A stretch of DNA of 12,173 nt from an uncultured cyanobacterium (GTDB lineage: Bacteria > Cyanobacteriota > Cyanobacteriia > PCC-6307 > Cyanobiaceae). A program made the position numbers and the translations under genes. Shown here in pieces: positions 1 to 6,704 of the stretch. How positions within the stretch are numbered: position 1 is the first letter of the stretch; each line of letters opens with the position of its first letter. Below the pieces are notes generated by a model. That model ran no database searches. It was not told the origin of the DNA and saw nothing but the letters and a program-made list of their open reading frames with translations. The stretch covers positions 1 to 12,173 of the forward strand of contig CAIOXF010000022.1 in assembly GCA_903862155.1 (NCBI GenBank). The letters run 5' to 3'.

Positions 1-1
1 C

Positions 2-718
2 CTGGAACTGCTCCAAGTGGTGCCGGCCGAGAACGCTTCGGGGCAGGCCGCAGCCCTGTGTGCCCTCACGGCGGTCCATCTCAGTGAAGGCGCCAACCTG
101 CGGGCTGGGGTGCTGGCCCAGGGCCAGAGCGGTGCTTCCATCCTGGCCCACTGGCTTGCGGTGCAGGAGCCCGGCAGCGAGCTTTCCCTCACCAGCGCGG
201 TCAGTGGCTGGGATCTGGCCCGCTTCGAGCCTCGGGTGGTGCAGAGCGCAGGCGCAGCCCATACCCAACTGCGGGCCCTACAGGCCTGCACCGGCCAGCA
301 GATCAGCGACACTCACAGCTTCGTGCGTTTCGGCGGGCCTGAGGGCACCCTCGATCAGTTGCACAAGGCGGTGGCCGATGGCCAGGGCCGCAGCGTATTC
401 AACGGTGCGGTGCAGGTGCCCCGCGCCGCCCAACGCACCAACGCGGCCCAGCTCAGCCGCAACCTCCTTCTCTCCGACAGAGCCCGCATCGACACCAAGC
501 CCGAACTGGAGATCGTGGCCGACGATGTGAAGTGCGCCCACGGCGCCACCGTGAGTCGGCTGCGGGAAGACGAGCTTTTTTATCTGCAGAGCCGCGGCAT
601 CGCGGCCGACCAGGCCGCTGTTCTGCTCAAGCGCGCCTTCTGCGAGGAGGTGCTCCGCGATCTGCCGGCTGTCGCGGCAGGCTGGAGCCCCCTGGCCCAT
701 CTACTGGCCCAGGACTGA
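2..718 (+). CDS. sufD: Fe-S cluster assembly protein SufD, C-terminal part (5' end outside window)
   Basis: SufD is a subunit of the SufBCD scaffold complex, which builds Fe-S clusters in the cytoplasm using SufC ATPase and sulfur from SufS. The reading frame is open from base 2, so the start lies upstream; 238 residues are present, roughly the last 55-60% of a typical SufD of about 420 residues. The sequence shows the family's C-terminal beta-helix signature: GRSVFNGAVQVPRAAQ, then NLLLSDRARIDTKPELEI, then DVKCAHGATVSRL, then FYLQSRGI. The His of CAHGAT (codon 539-541) corresponds to the conserved SufD histidine at the SufB-SufD interface implicated in cluster building. SufB instead carries a conserved Cys in the analogous region, and the order ahead of sufS also favours SufD. 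TGA ends at 718, 4 nt before sufS, so the two are surely co-transcribed. sufB and sufC would be expected upstream, out of view. Confidence 0.95.
   Translation: MELLQVVPAENASGQAAALCALTAVHLSEGANLRAGVLAQGQSGASILAHWLAVQEPGSELSLTSAVSGWDLARFEPRVVQSAGAAHTQLRALQACTGQQISDTHSFVRFGGPEGTLDQLHKAVADGQGRSVFNGAVQVPRAAQRTNAAQLSRNLLLSDRARIDTKPELEIVADDVKCAHGATVSRLREDELFYLQSRGIAADQAAVLLKRAFCEEVLRDLPAVAAGWSPLAHLLAQD
711..714 (+). promoter_or_regulatory. Ribosome binding site for sufS inside the end of sufD
   Basis: AGGA lies 8 nt before the ATG at 723 and overlaps the last codons of sufD. It supports the upstream sufS start, and hence the N-terminal extension, over the internal ATGs at 801 and 810. The motif is short, so support is moderate. 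Confidence 0.45.
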
Positions 719-722
719 TCCC

Positions 723-2105
723 ATGACCGCTTCCCCCGCCATCGACACCTCGGTCGCCGAAAGTCCAGTTGCAGACAGCACGGTTTCTCCGGCCCCTGCC
801 ATGGCGGCGATGGCGGCCGTTGTTCGCGAGCGGGATGCGGCGGGCGGTGTGGAGAGCGGCGCAGAGAACCTTGCAGCCCTCACCCGGCCCGATTTCCCCC
901 TGCTGGCCCAAACGGCCTGCCTCGGCCAGCCGCTGATCTATCTCGATCACGCCGCTACCAGCCAGAAGCCCCGCCAGGTGCTGGAGGCGCTGCAGCACTA
1001 CTACGACCACGACAACGCCAACGTGCACCGCGGCGCCCACCAGCTGAGCGCCCGCGCCACCGAGGGCTTTGAAGGGGCCCGCGAGAAGGCGGCAGCGTTT
1101 GTGGGGGCGGCCAGCCCGCGGGAGATCGTGTTCACCCGCAACGCCAGTGAAGCGATCAACCTCGTGGCCCGCACCTGGGGTGAGGCCAACCTCCGCGAAG
1201 GCGATGAGGTGCTGCTCACGGTGATGGAGCACCACAGCAACCTGGTGCCCTGGCAGCTGCTGGCTGCCCGCACCGGCTGCGTGCTGCGCCATGTGGGCGT
1301 CACCGACACCGGTGAGCTGGATCTCGACGACCTCAAGGCCAAGCTCAACGAGCGCACCCGGCTGGTGAGCCTGGTGCAGGTGAGCAACACCCTCGGTTGC
1401 CTCAACCCGATCGAGCAGGTCGTGCCCCTGGCCCACGCCGCAGGTGCCTTGGTGCTGGTGGATGCCTGCCAGAGCGTGCCCCACATGCCCGTGAACGTGG
1501 CCCGGCTGGGTTGCGATTTCCTCGTGGGCAGCTCCCACAAGCTCTGCGGCCCCACCGGCATGGGCTTCCTCTGGGCCCGCGAAGCGCTGCTGGAGGCGAT
1601 GCCGCCGTTTCTGGGCGGCGGTGAAATGATCCAGGACGTGTACCTGGACCACAGCAGCTGGGCTGAGTTGCCCCATAAGTTCGAGGCCGGTACCCCGGCC
1701 ATCGGCGAGGCGATCGGTATGGGCGCCGCCCTCGACTACCTCAATACCCTCGGCCTGGAGCGCATCCACGCCTGGGAGCAGCAGCTCACCCGCCAGCTGT
1801 TTGATCGCCTGCAGGCGATCGACGGGTTGCGGATCCTCGGGCCCACTCCTGAACAGCAGCCCCACCGCGGTGCTCTGGCCGCCTTCCATGTGGAGGGCCT
1901 GCATGCCAATGACATCGCCGCCCTGCTCGATTCAGCCGGCATTTGCATCCGTAGTGGCCATCACTGCACCCAGCCCCTGCACCGTCACTACGGCCTGAGC
2001 GGCACCGCCCGCGCCAGCCTCAGCTTCACCACCACCCCTGAGGAGATCGACCGCTTCGCCGAGGAACTGGAAGGCACGATCCAGTTCCTGCGCGAGCACA
2101 GCTGA
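723..2105 (+). CDS. sufS: Cysteine desulfurase SufS (class V aminotransferase fold, PLP-dependent)
   Basis: SufS takes sulfur from L-cysteine, giving alanine and an enzyme-bound persulfide that feeds the SufBCD scaffold, usually through a SufE-type partner (none seen here). The 460-residue protein has YLDHAATSQKP at 73-83, the cofactor-site MEHHSN at 168-173, the PLP-phosphate Asp of VDACQS at D247, and the Schiff-base lysine K273 in GSSHKLCGPTG. The catalytic cysteine C415 lies in RSGHHCTQPLH. These motifs and the SufD partner indicate the group II SufS/CsdB class rather than IscS/NifS. The fold proper begins near residue 48, so the first ~45 residues (rich in Ala, Ser, Pro) are an extension compared with typical ~405-residue SufS. 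ATG 723 is kept because AGGA lies 8 nt upstream and it follows the sufD stop by 4 nt; ATG at 801 or 810 are alternatives. The gene ends 6 nt from the end of the convergent methyltransferase gene. Confidence 0.96.
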   Translation: MTASPAIDTSVAESPVADSTVSPAPAMAAMAAVVRERDAAGGVESGAENLAALTRPDFPLLAQTACLGQPLIYLDHAATSQKPRQVLEALQHYYDHDNANVHRGAHQLSARATEGFEGAREKAAAFVGAASPREIVFTRNASEAINLVARTWGEANLREGDEVLLTVMEHHSNLVPWQLLAARTGCVLRHVGVTDTGELDLDDLKAKLNERTRLVSLVQVSNTLGCLNPIEQVVPLAHAAGALVLVDACQSVPHMPVNVARLGCDFLVGSSHKLCGPTGMGFLWAREALLEAMPPFLGGGEMIQDVYLDHSSWAELPHKFEAGTPAIGEAIGMGAALDYLNTLGLERIHAWEQQLTRQLFDRLQAIDGLRILGPTPEQQPHRGALAAFHVEGLHANDIAALLDSAGICIRSGHHCTQPLHRHYGLSGTARASLSFTTTPEEIDRFAEELEGTIQFLREHS

Positions 2106-2111
2106 GCGCGT

Positions 2112-2837
2112 TCAGGCCGGTGTGAGCACGGCGGTGGCTTCGGCGCTATGGGCGCCATCCCAAGCCCAGCGCCACTGCCAGCCGGCGGCCTCGGCGGTGG
2201 CCTGGATCTCGGCGCGATCGGCCGGGATGTCGAAACTGCTGAGGTGGTTGATCACATGCTCCTGCTGCTCGGCCGTGAGCACCTGCCAGCCGGTGCGGAT
2301 GCGGCGCACGTAGCGCTCGATGTAGGCGTCGCGGCTTTCGCCGGGCTCACGGAACACATCGGTCCACACGAAGATTCCGTTGGTGCTGATGCGCTGGTGG
2401 GCGGCGGCCAGGAAGGTGGCCTTCTGGGGCTGATCCAGATGGTGGATCGCGAAGGCTGAATGGAGGATGTCCACCGGCTGGTCGTTTCCAGCGTCGCTCC
2501 CTTCGGCGCCCGTGGCCCAGGCCAGGAGATCCCCCTCCACCCAGTGGGTGGGATAGGCCACGGGCCCCAGGGCCTGCTGGGCCAGCGGCAGCACCACCCC
2601 GGCCAGATCCAGGCCCGTGTACGACGCCAACGGCAGGCCGGCCAGCAGCGGGCCGAGCAGGGCCAGATCGCCGCAGCCCAGATCCACCATCACCGGTGCC
2701 GGAGCTTCCGGTGCGCGGGCCGTGAGCCAGCCTGCGATGGCCTCGGCCGTGGCATCGGCCACGGCGCGGTGCTCCATCAGGTTGTGCTCAACGATCGCCC
2801 GATAGGAACTCCACTGGCGCTGGAAGAAATCCATCAT
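2112..2837 (-). CDS. Class I SAM-dependent methyltransferase, substrate unknown
   Basis: A 241-residue soluble protein with a Rossmann-type SAM-binding core. Motif I is VDLGCGDLALLG at residues 51-62, the acidic residue at the end of strand 2 is D77 in GLDLAG, and a motif II/III-like HSAFAIHHLDQ (126-136) leads into NGIFVWTDVF (153-162). The N-terminal stretch FFQRQWSSYRAIVEHNLMEH is typical of the small-molecule methyltransferase class in which a short helix covers the active site. No feature identifies the substrate. The ATG at 2837 (immediately followed by a second ATG) is preferred over ATG 2870, which would add 11 residues. GGAAG and AAGGG lie just upstream of 2837, nothing like a binding site precedes 2870, and the longer form would overlap the divergent gene's alternative start. 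It is convergent with sufS (6 nt apart) and divergent from the secreted-protein gene. Confidence 0.85.
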   Translation of the reverse strand: MMDFFQRQWSSYRAIVEHNLMEHRAVADATAEAIAGWLTARAPEAPAPVMVDLGCGDLALLGPLLAGLPLASYTGLDLAGVVLPLAQQALGPVAYPTHWVEGDLLAWATGAEGSDAGNDQPVDILHSAFAIHHLDQPQKATFLAAAHQRISTNGIFVWTDVFREPGESRDAYIERYVRRIRTGWQVLTAEQQEHVINHLSSFDIPADRAEIQATAEAAGWQWRWAWDGAHSAEATAVLTPA

Positions 2838-2901
2838 GGGGCCCTTGCTTCCGCCATCCTGCTGAACCATGACGGTGTTTCAGAAGGGGGGAGTGGGGTT
2901 G

Positions 2902-3420
2902 ATGCGTGGGGAACTGCGCCGGGTGGGTGGGTTGGCGCTGCTCAATGCCGCCGTTCTTGGGGCGCCTCTGGTGGTGATTCCCCCGGCTGTTCAGGCTGCT
3001 CCTGCCCAGTGCATACCCCCGAAGCCGCTTAGCCGCCTCTCCGGCACCTGGGAGGCGCAGGCCCTGGCCCATGGCGTTGGTGGCGTAGCCCGCAGCCGCC
3101 AGACCCTGGAGCTGCAGGTGGACGACAACGGCGCCCTGCGCGGATTTCGCGACTGGGCGGTTCTGGATCGGGGTGCCTCCGGGGTTCAGGGGCGTAATCG
3201 CCTGGGGCAGCCGGTGAGCGCGAACCGTGAACCGGTGCTCGGGCTGCTGGATGCCGCCAGCTGCCGGGTGCTGCTGGTGGAAACCAAAGACGCCGGCAGC
3301 CTGCGGGGTTGGCTGCGGGAGCGCGAGGGCCAGCCTGTGCTGGAGCTGGAAACCACTCAGAGCGGCCAGGGGGCGGTGGTGTTCTTCGCCAGCTTCCGCA
3401 AGGCGGTGTTCCATCCTTAA
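2902..3420 (+). CDS. Small Sec-secreted protein of unknown function, probable beta-rich fold
   Basis: Not recognised as a named family. From ATG 2902 it is 172 residues. Residues 1-32 look like a Sec signal peptide: RGELRR charged start, hydrophobic LALLNAAVLGAPLVVI, then AVQA with cleavage expected after A32. The first Cys (C37, in PAQC) is not in a lipobox, so a soluble periplasmic or exported protein is more likely than a lipoprotein. The mature part begins LSGTWEAQ, then alternates short hydrophobic strands (TLELQVDDNGALRGF, REPVLGLL, CRVLLVE, GSLRGWL, PVLELETT, GAVVFFASF). This GTW-plus-strands pattern recalls small beta-barrel or lipocalin-like proteins, but that is inference. ATG 2902 is chosen over 2869 because it directly precedes the signal peptide and has a purine-rich GGGGGGAG about 9 nt upstream. 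Its stop overlaps the DUF1543 start (TAATG), so the two are probably translated together. Confidence 0.75.
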   Translation: MRGELRRVGGLALLNAAVLGAPLVVIPPAVQAAPAQCIPPKPLSRLSGTWEAQALAHGVGGVARSRQTLELQVDDNGALRGFRDWAVLDRGASGVQGRNRLGQPVSANREPVLGLLDAASCRVLLVETKDAGSLRGWLREREGQPVLELETTQSGQGAVVFFASFRKAVFHP

Positions 3421-3983
3421 TGGTTGCTGTGTCTGAGCTGGGACCAGAAGCTCCCACGCTCTTTCTGGTGGTGCTGGGCGGGCGCACCAACCGCAGCCAT
3501 ATCGAGCTGCACGATGTGCGCTTTGTGGCCGGCCAGACGATCGACGACACCCTGCCGGAGCTGCGGCGGCAGTGGTTCGGGATGCGCAAGGGCCTGCACC
3601 TTGACAGCTACATGGCGGTGCGGGCGGTGGATGGCTACGCGGTGCAATTGCGGCGCGAGCCGCCCGCGCCTAGGGATAAGCGGCTGTGGTTTGTGAACCT
3701 GGGCGCCTACCGCCCCGATTCGCTCGCCGAACTGCACCACTTCGGATTGGTGGTGGCCCGCTCTCCCCAGGCCGCCAAGGCCCAGGCCAAGCATCAGTGG
3801 CTGGTGGGCGCGCTGCAGCAGCACAAAGACGACCTCTGCGCCGTGGATGACTGCCTGGCGGTCGAGCAGCTGGAGCTGGGTGGCCCCACCGCCTGGCACG
3901 TGCACCTGGAGCCCCACCCCGAGGGCCAGAGCCAGCCCCAGGTGCCCGATTGGTTGGGTTATCGGTTGATCGATCGCTGCTGA
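3420..3983 (+). CDS. DUF1543 domain protein
   Basis: A 187-residue cytoplasmic protein without signal peptide or membrane segment. It matches my memory of the DUF1543 family: LFLVVLGGRTNRSHIELHDV (14-33), then VAGQTIDD, LRRQWFGMRKGLHLDSYMAV (48-67) and a second related half, RLWFVNLGAYRPDSLAELH (88-106) followed by VVARSPQAAKAQAK (111-124). The two halves look like a diverged tandem repeat, as is usual for this family. The biochemical role is unknown to me. ATG 3420 overlaps the TAA of the upstream secreted-protein gene, implying translational coupling. An in-frame start further upstream (3309) would lie inside that gene and adds unrelated residues, so it is rejected. The last 25 bp overlap the 3' end of the minus-strand metallophosphoesterase gene. 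Confidence 0.85.
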   Translation: MVAVSELGPEAPTLFLVVLGGRTNRSHIELHDVRFVAGQTIDDTLPELRRQWFGMRKGLHLDSYMAVRAVDGYAVQLRREPPAPRDKRLWFVNLGAYRPDSLAELHHFGLVVARSPQAAKAQAKHQWLVGALQQHKDDLCAVDDCLAVEQLELGGPTAWHVHLEPHPEGQSQPQVPDWLGYRLIDRC

Positions 3984-4972
3984 GTGTTGCGGTTGAGGGT
4001 GGCGGCGCGGCCGCTGAGGCTGGCCGGAAGCCGGTTCCAGGCCAGGGGGGTGCCGGTGGCTGCGGCATAGGTGGTTTCCCGCAGCAGCTCCTTGGGCCAG
4101 TTGATGTCGAGGGTGGTGAAGGTTTGCAGGGGCGCAGCGTCGCCCTGCAGCAGACGCCGCGGGCCGCTGCCCAGCGCACCGAGCTGGATCAGGTCGAGCT
4201 GGCCTCGGCGGGAGGAGTACCAGGCGTGTTGATGGCCGCTGATGTAGGCCTGCACCCGGCCGGCTTCCAGCAGCTGCTGCACCGCTACGGCCTGATCGAG
4301 CACCTCGCCGGGGCGGTCGCGCCCCTGGCTGATGCCGAAGAGTGGCAGATGGCCCACCACCAACCGCAGCCGCGCCTGCTGGGCTGCGGGGCTGGCCAGT
4401 TGCTGGCGCGCCCAGCTCAGCTGGGCTGGGGGAATGCGGCTGGAGCTGGCATCCCACACCAGCCAGAACACGTCGTTCTGCAGGGCGCTGTAGTGGAAGG
4501 GGAAATCGCCGGGGTCCACGAAGCGCAGCCCCAGCGCCTGGCGCCGTGGCGTCCAGAAGCGCCGCGCCGCCTCCCGATCGGCGCTGAAGCCCGGCGAAGC
4601 GTCGTGGTTGCCGAGGGCCGGCAGGAAGGGCAAGCCCGTCTGGCGCACCGGCGCCAGCACCTGCTGGGCGAAGGCGTCCCACATGGCATCAAGCCGTTCG
4701 GCACCCAACCCACGTTTCTGGCCGGCCACCATGTCGCCGGCGCACACCACCAGGGCCGGCTGCAGGGCCAGCAGCTGCCGCAATCCCTGCCCCACTTGGG
4801 GGATGTAGGTGGTGGAGCCGTAGCTGCTGTTGAGGTCGCTGATCAGGCCGATGCGCAGATCGCCGCCCGGGCGGGGGGCTGCAGTAGTGCGGTTCGGGTC
4901 GAGCAGCCACAGCCCTGCGCTGCCGGTGCCAGTGGCGGCGAGCTGCAACAGCTGGCGGCGGTGCAGGCGCAT
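3959..4972 (-). CDS. Tat-exported calcineurin-like metallophosphoesterase
   Basis: A 337-residue protein of the metallophosphoesterase (calcineurin-like) superfamily, which hydrolyses phosphomonoesters or diesters using a two-metal centre. The metal-binding blocks appear in order: SDLN (D46, N48), CAGD (D80), GNHD (N122, H123), VVGHLP (H208) and SGHQH (H247, H249). The first block is D-x-N where the family usually has D-x-H. The N-terminus MRLHRRQLLQLAATG has a twin-arginine pair (R5 R6) followed by a hydrophobic run to L24, consistent with Tat export and cleavage near TAA-A around residue 32; export to periplasm or thylakoid lumen is inferred. The substrate cannot be told. ATG 4972 starts right at the signal sequence; no good ribosome binding site is visible (CCACCCCCC precedes). 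It is divergent from mtnA by 55 bp and overlaps DUF1543 tail-to-tail by 25 bp. Confidence 0.88.
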   Translation of the reverse strand: MRLHRRQLLQLAATGTGSAGLWLLDPNRTTAAPRPGGDLRIGLISDLNSSYGSTTYIPQVGQGLRQLLALQPALVVCAGDMVAGQKRGLGAERLDAMWDAFAQQVLAPVRQTGLPFLPALGNHDASPGFSADREAARRFWTPRRQALGLRFVDPGDFPFHYSALQNDVFWLVWDASSSRIPPAQLSWARQQLASPAAQQARLRLVVGHLPLFGISQGRDRPGEVLDQAVAVQQLLEAGRVQAYISGHQHAWYSSRRGQLDLIQLGALGSGPRRLLQGDAAPLQTFTTLDINWPKELLRETTYAAATGTPLAWNRLPASLSGRAATLNRNTQQRSINR

Positions 4973-5027
4973 GGGGGGTGGATCGATCGCGCGTCAGCAT
5001 GGGGCATCTGCTCTGGTGCGGCACCCC

Positions 5028-6140
5028 ATGAACATCGACGGCAAGGCCTGGCGCACGATCTGGCTGGAGCCGGGTGGCCGCTCGTTCGGGGTGATTGACC
5101 AAACCCAGCTGCCCCACCGCTTCACCACCCGCTCGATCGCCAGCTGCGATGAGGCGGCGGAGGTGATCCGCACGATGGTGGTGCGGGGTGCGCCCCTGAT
5201 CGGCGTCACGGGTGCCTACGGCCTGATGCTGGCCCTGCACGCCGATCCGAGTGATGCCTCGCTGGCCGCGGCGTTTGAGCAGCTGAACGCCACCCGACCC
5301 ACGGCGATCAACCTGCGCTGGGCCCTGGAGCGGGTGCGTGATCGGGTGGCGCTGCTCCCCGAATCCGAGCGGGCTGAGGCGGCCAAGCAGGAAGCGGCCG
5401 CCATCGCCGATGAAGACGTGGCCATGTGTGAGGCCATCGGCGAGCACGGCCTGCGGATCTTCCAGGAGCTGGCGGCAGCTCGGCCGGCCGAGCGACAACA
5501 AGAGCCCCTAAGAGTGCTCACCCACTGCAATGCCGGCTGGCTGGCCACGGTGGATTGGGGCACGGCCCTGGCGCCGATCTACAAGGCCCACCGCGCGGGC
5601 ATGAACATCCACGTGTGGGTGGATGAAACCCGCCCCCGCAACCAGGGCGCCAGCCTCACCGCCTTCGAGCTGGGCAAGGAGGGCGTGCCCCACACCGTGA
5701 TCGTGGATAACGCCGGGGGCCACCTGATGCAGCACGGCCAGGTGGATGCGGTGATCGTGGGCACCGATCGCACCACCCGCCGCGGCGATGTGTGCAACAA
5801 GATCGGCACCTACCTCAAGGCCCTGGCCGCCCGCGATAACGGCGTGCCCTTCTACGTAGCCCTGCCCGCCTCCACCATCGACTGGACGATCGATGACGGC
5901 GTGGCCGAGATCCCGATCGAGGCCCGCAGTGCCGCTGAGGTGACCGCCATTCAGGGGCGCGTGCTCAGTGGCCCTGGCGCCGGCGAGATCGCCAGCGTGC
6001 AGCTCAGCCCCGATGGTTCGGCAGGTTTCAACCCCGGCTTCGATGTGACGCCCGCGCGGCTGGTGAGCGCCCTGATCACCGAGCGTGGCGTGGCTGAGGC
6101 GAGTGAGGCTGGCCTGCGGACCCTCTACGCCGGGTCGTAG
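5028..6140 (+). CDS. mtnA: S-methyl-5-thioribose-1-phosphate isomerase (MtnA), possibly acting on 5-deoxyribose-1-phosphate
   Basis: MtnA converts 5-methylthioribose-1-phosphate (aldose) to 5-methylthioribulose-1-phosphate (ketose), using 5'-methylthioadenosine-derived sugar; relatives also isomerise 5-deoxyribose-1-phosphate. It belongs to the eIF2B-like isomerase family. The 370 residues fit the usual ~350. Signatures are the opening NIDGKAWRTIWLEP, RGAPLIGVTGAYGL (53-66), THCNAG with the catalytic Cys at C167, WVDETRPRNQGASLTAFEL (197-215), GTDR with the catalytic Asp at D247, and CNKIGTYLKALAA (256-268). ATG 5028 is chosen because the conserved N-terminus starts there; the frame stays open upstream but only through unrelated sequence, and GTG 5016 is a minor alternative. 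No clear ribosome binding site is seen. It is followed by an EAL pseudogene and a FucA-like aldolase on the same strand, which suggests the product is cleaved by an aldolase rather than dehydrated by MtnB. Confidence 0.93.
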   Translation: MNIDGKAWRTIWLEPGGRSFGVIDQTQLPHRFTTRSIASCDEAAEVIRTMVVRGAPLIGVTGAYGLMLALHADPSDASLAAAFEQLNATRPTAINLRWALERVRDRVALLPESERAEAAKQEAAAIADEDVAMCEAIGEHGLRIFQELAAARPAERQQEPLRVLTHCNAGWLATVDWGTALAPIYKAHRAGMNIHVWVDETRPRNQGASLTAFELGKEGVPHTVIVDNAGGHLMQHGQVDAVIVGTDRTTRRGDVCNKIGTYLKALAARDNGVPFYVALPASTIDWTIDDGVAEIPIEARSAAEVTAIQGRVLSGPGAGEIASVQLSPDGSAGFNPGFDVTPARLVSALITERGVAEASEAGLRTLYAGS

Positions 6141-6180
6141 GCCAACGGCCTGCGCTCACCGGCCGGGCCGGGCTGAACAG

Positions 6181-6666
6181 ATGGCCCTGGCCTAGCTGGA
6201 GAGCGGTGAACTGGTGGGTGTGGAGGTCCTGCTGCGCTGGAACCATCCCCGCCTAGGGGTGCAGGAGCCCAGTCGCTTTCTTCCCATCGCCCAGACGTGC
6301 GGGCTGCTCGGCAGCGTGGATGCCCATCCGCTGCAGTTGATCGATCGCACCGATTGGCCATCCGCAGCGAGCTCGACGACTTCGGCAGTGGTCACACTTC
6401 GGTGCTCAGCAGCACAACGGCCTGAGGGTGGACAAGGCGATGGTGATTCCGGCCCTCAGCACGGTGGAACCCACCCGCCTGCTGCGCCTCGTGGTGGGGA
6501 TGGGCCATGCCTGGACATCGATGTGACCGCAGAGGGCGTGGAATGACCCGACTACGTGGCCCTGGTGAAGCAGCGCCGTTGCCGCCGCATGCAGGACGAT
6601 GGCCTGGCGCGGCCGATGCAGCCCGACTCCTTCGCCCAGCTCGTCCGTGAGGCGGCAGTCGCCTAA
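6181..6666 (+). pseudogene. Decayed EAL-domain (cyclic-di-GMP phosphodiesterase) gene relic
   Basis: Pieces of one EAL domain are recognisable in the expected order but in different frames. Bases 6196-6345 read LESGELVGVEVLLRWNHPRL and RFLPIAQTCGLL, matching the start of the domain with E-V-L in place of E-A-L. A frame change follows, and 6369-6422 read ELDDFGSGHTSVLS, the DDFG metal/substrate block. A second frame (from 6422) reads LRVDKAMV and later LLRLVVGMGHA. A third (from 6511) reads DVTAEGVE, then after TGA 6544-6546 continues QRRCRRMQDDGLARPMQPD to TAA 6664-6666. Stops lie at 6193-6195 (TAG) and 6544-6546 (TGA). About 100 residues between the EAL and DDFG blocks are missing, so sequencing error cannot explain it. 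Intact proteins of this class hydrolyse cyclic-di-GMP; this copy cannot. No GGDEF or sensor domain is seen upstream. Confidence 0.85.
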
Positions 6667-6704
6667 TGGCGGCGTAGCGTCGGCCCCCTTCGCCCGTCGG
6701 CGCC

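Noticed and set aside
627..1904. Long minus-strand open frame (425 residues) opposite sufS
   Set aside because: It is the shadow of sufS in GC-rich DNA: low-complexity Gly/His/Gln/Ala-rich translation, no family motif, and full overlap with a strongly supported gene.
2838..2901. Using the outermost starts 2870 (minus) and 2869 (plus), which would overlap at CATG
   Set aside because: Ribosome-binding-like sequence and the signal peptide position favour 2837 and 2902, leaving a normal divergent gap.
3950..5098. Plus-strand open frame (382 residues) across the metallophosphoesterase and the mtnA start
   Set aside because: No recognisable motif; the minus strand carries all metal-binding blocks and a signal peptide.
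6139..6151. AGGCC-AAC-GGCCT hairpin at the end of mtnA as a terminator
   Set aside because: The stem is only 5 bp with no following T-run; in such GC-rich sequence this is expected by chance.
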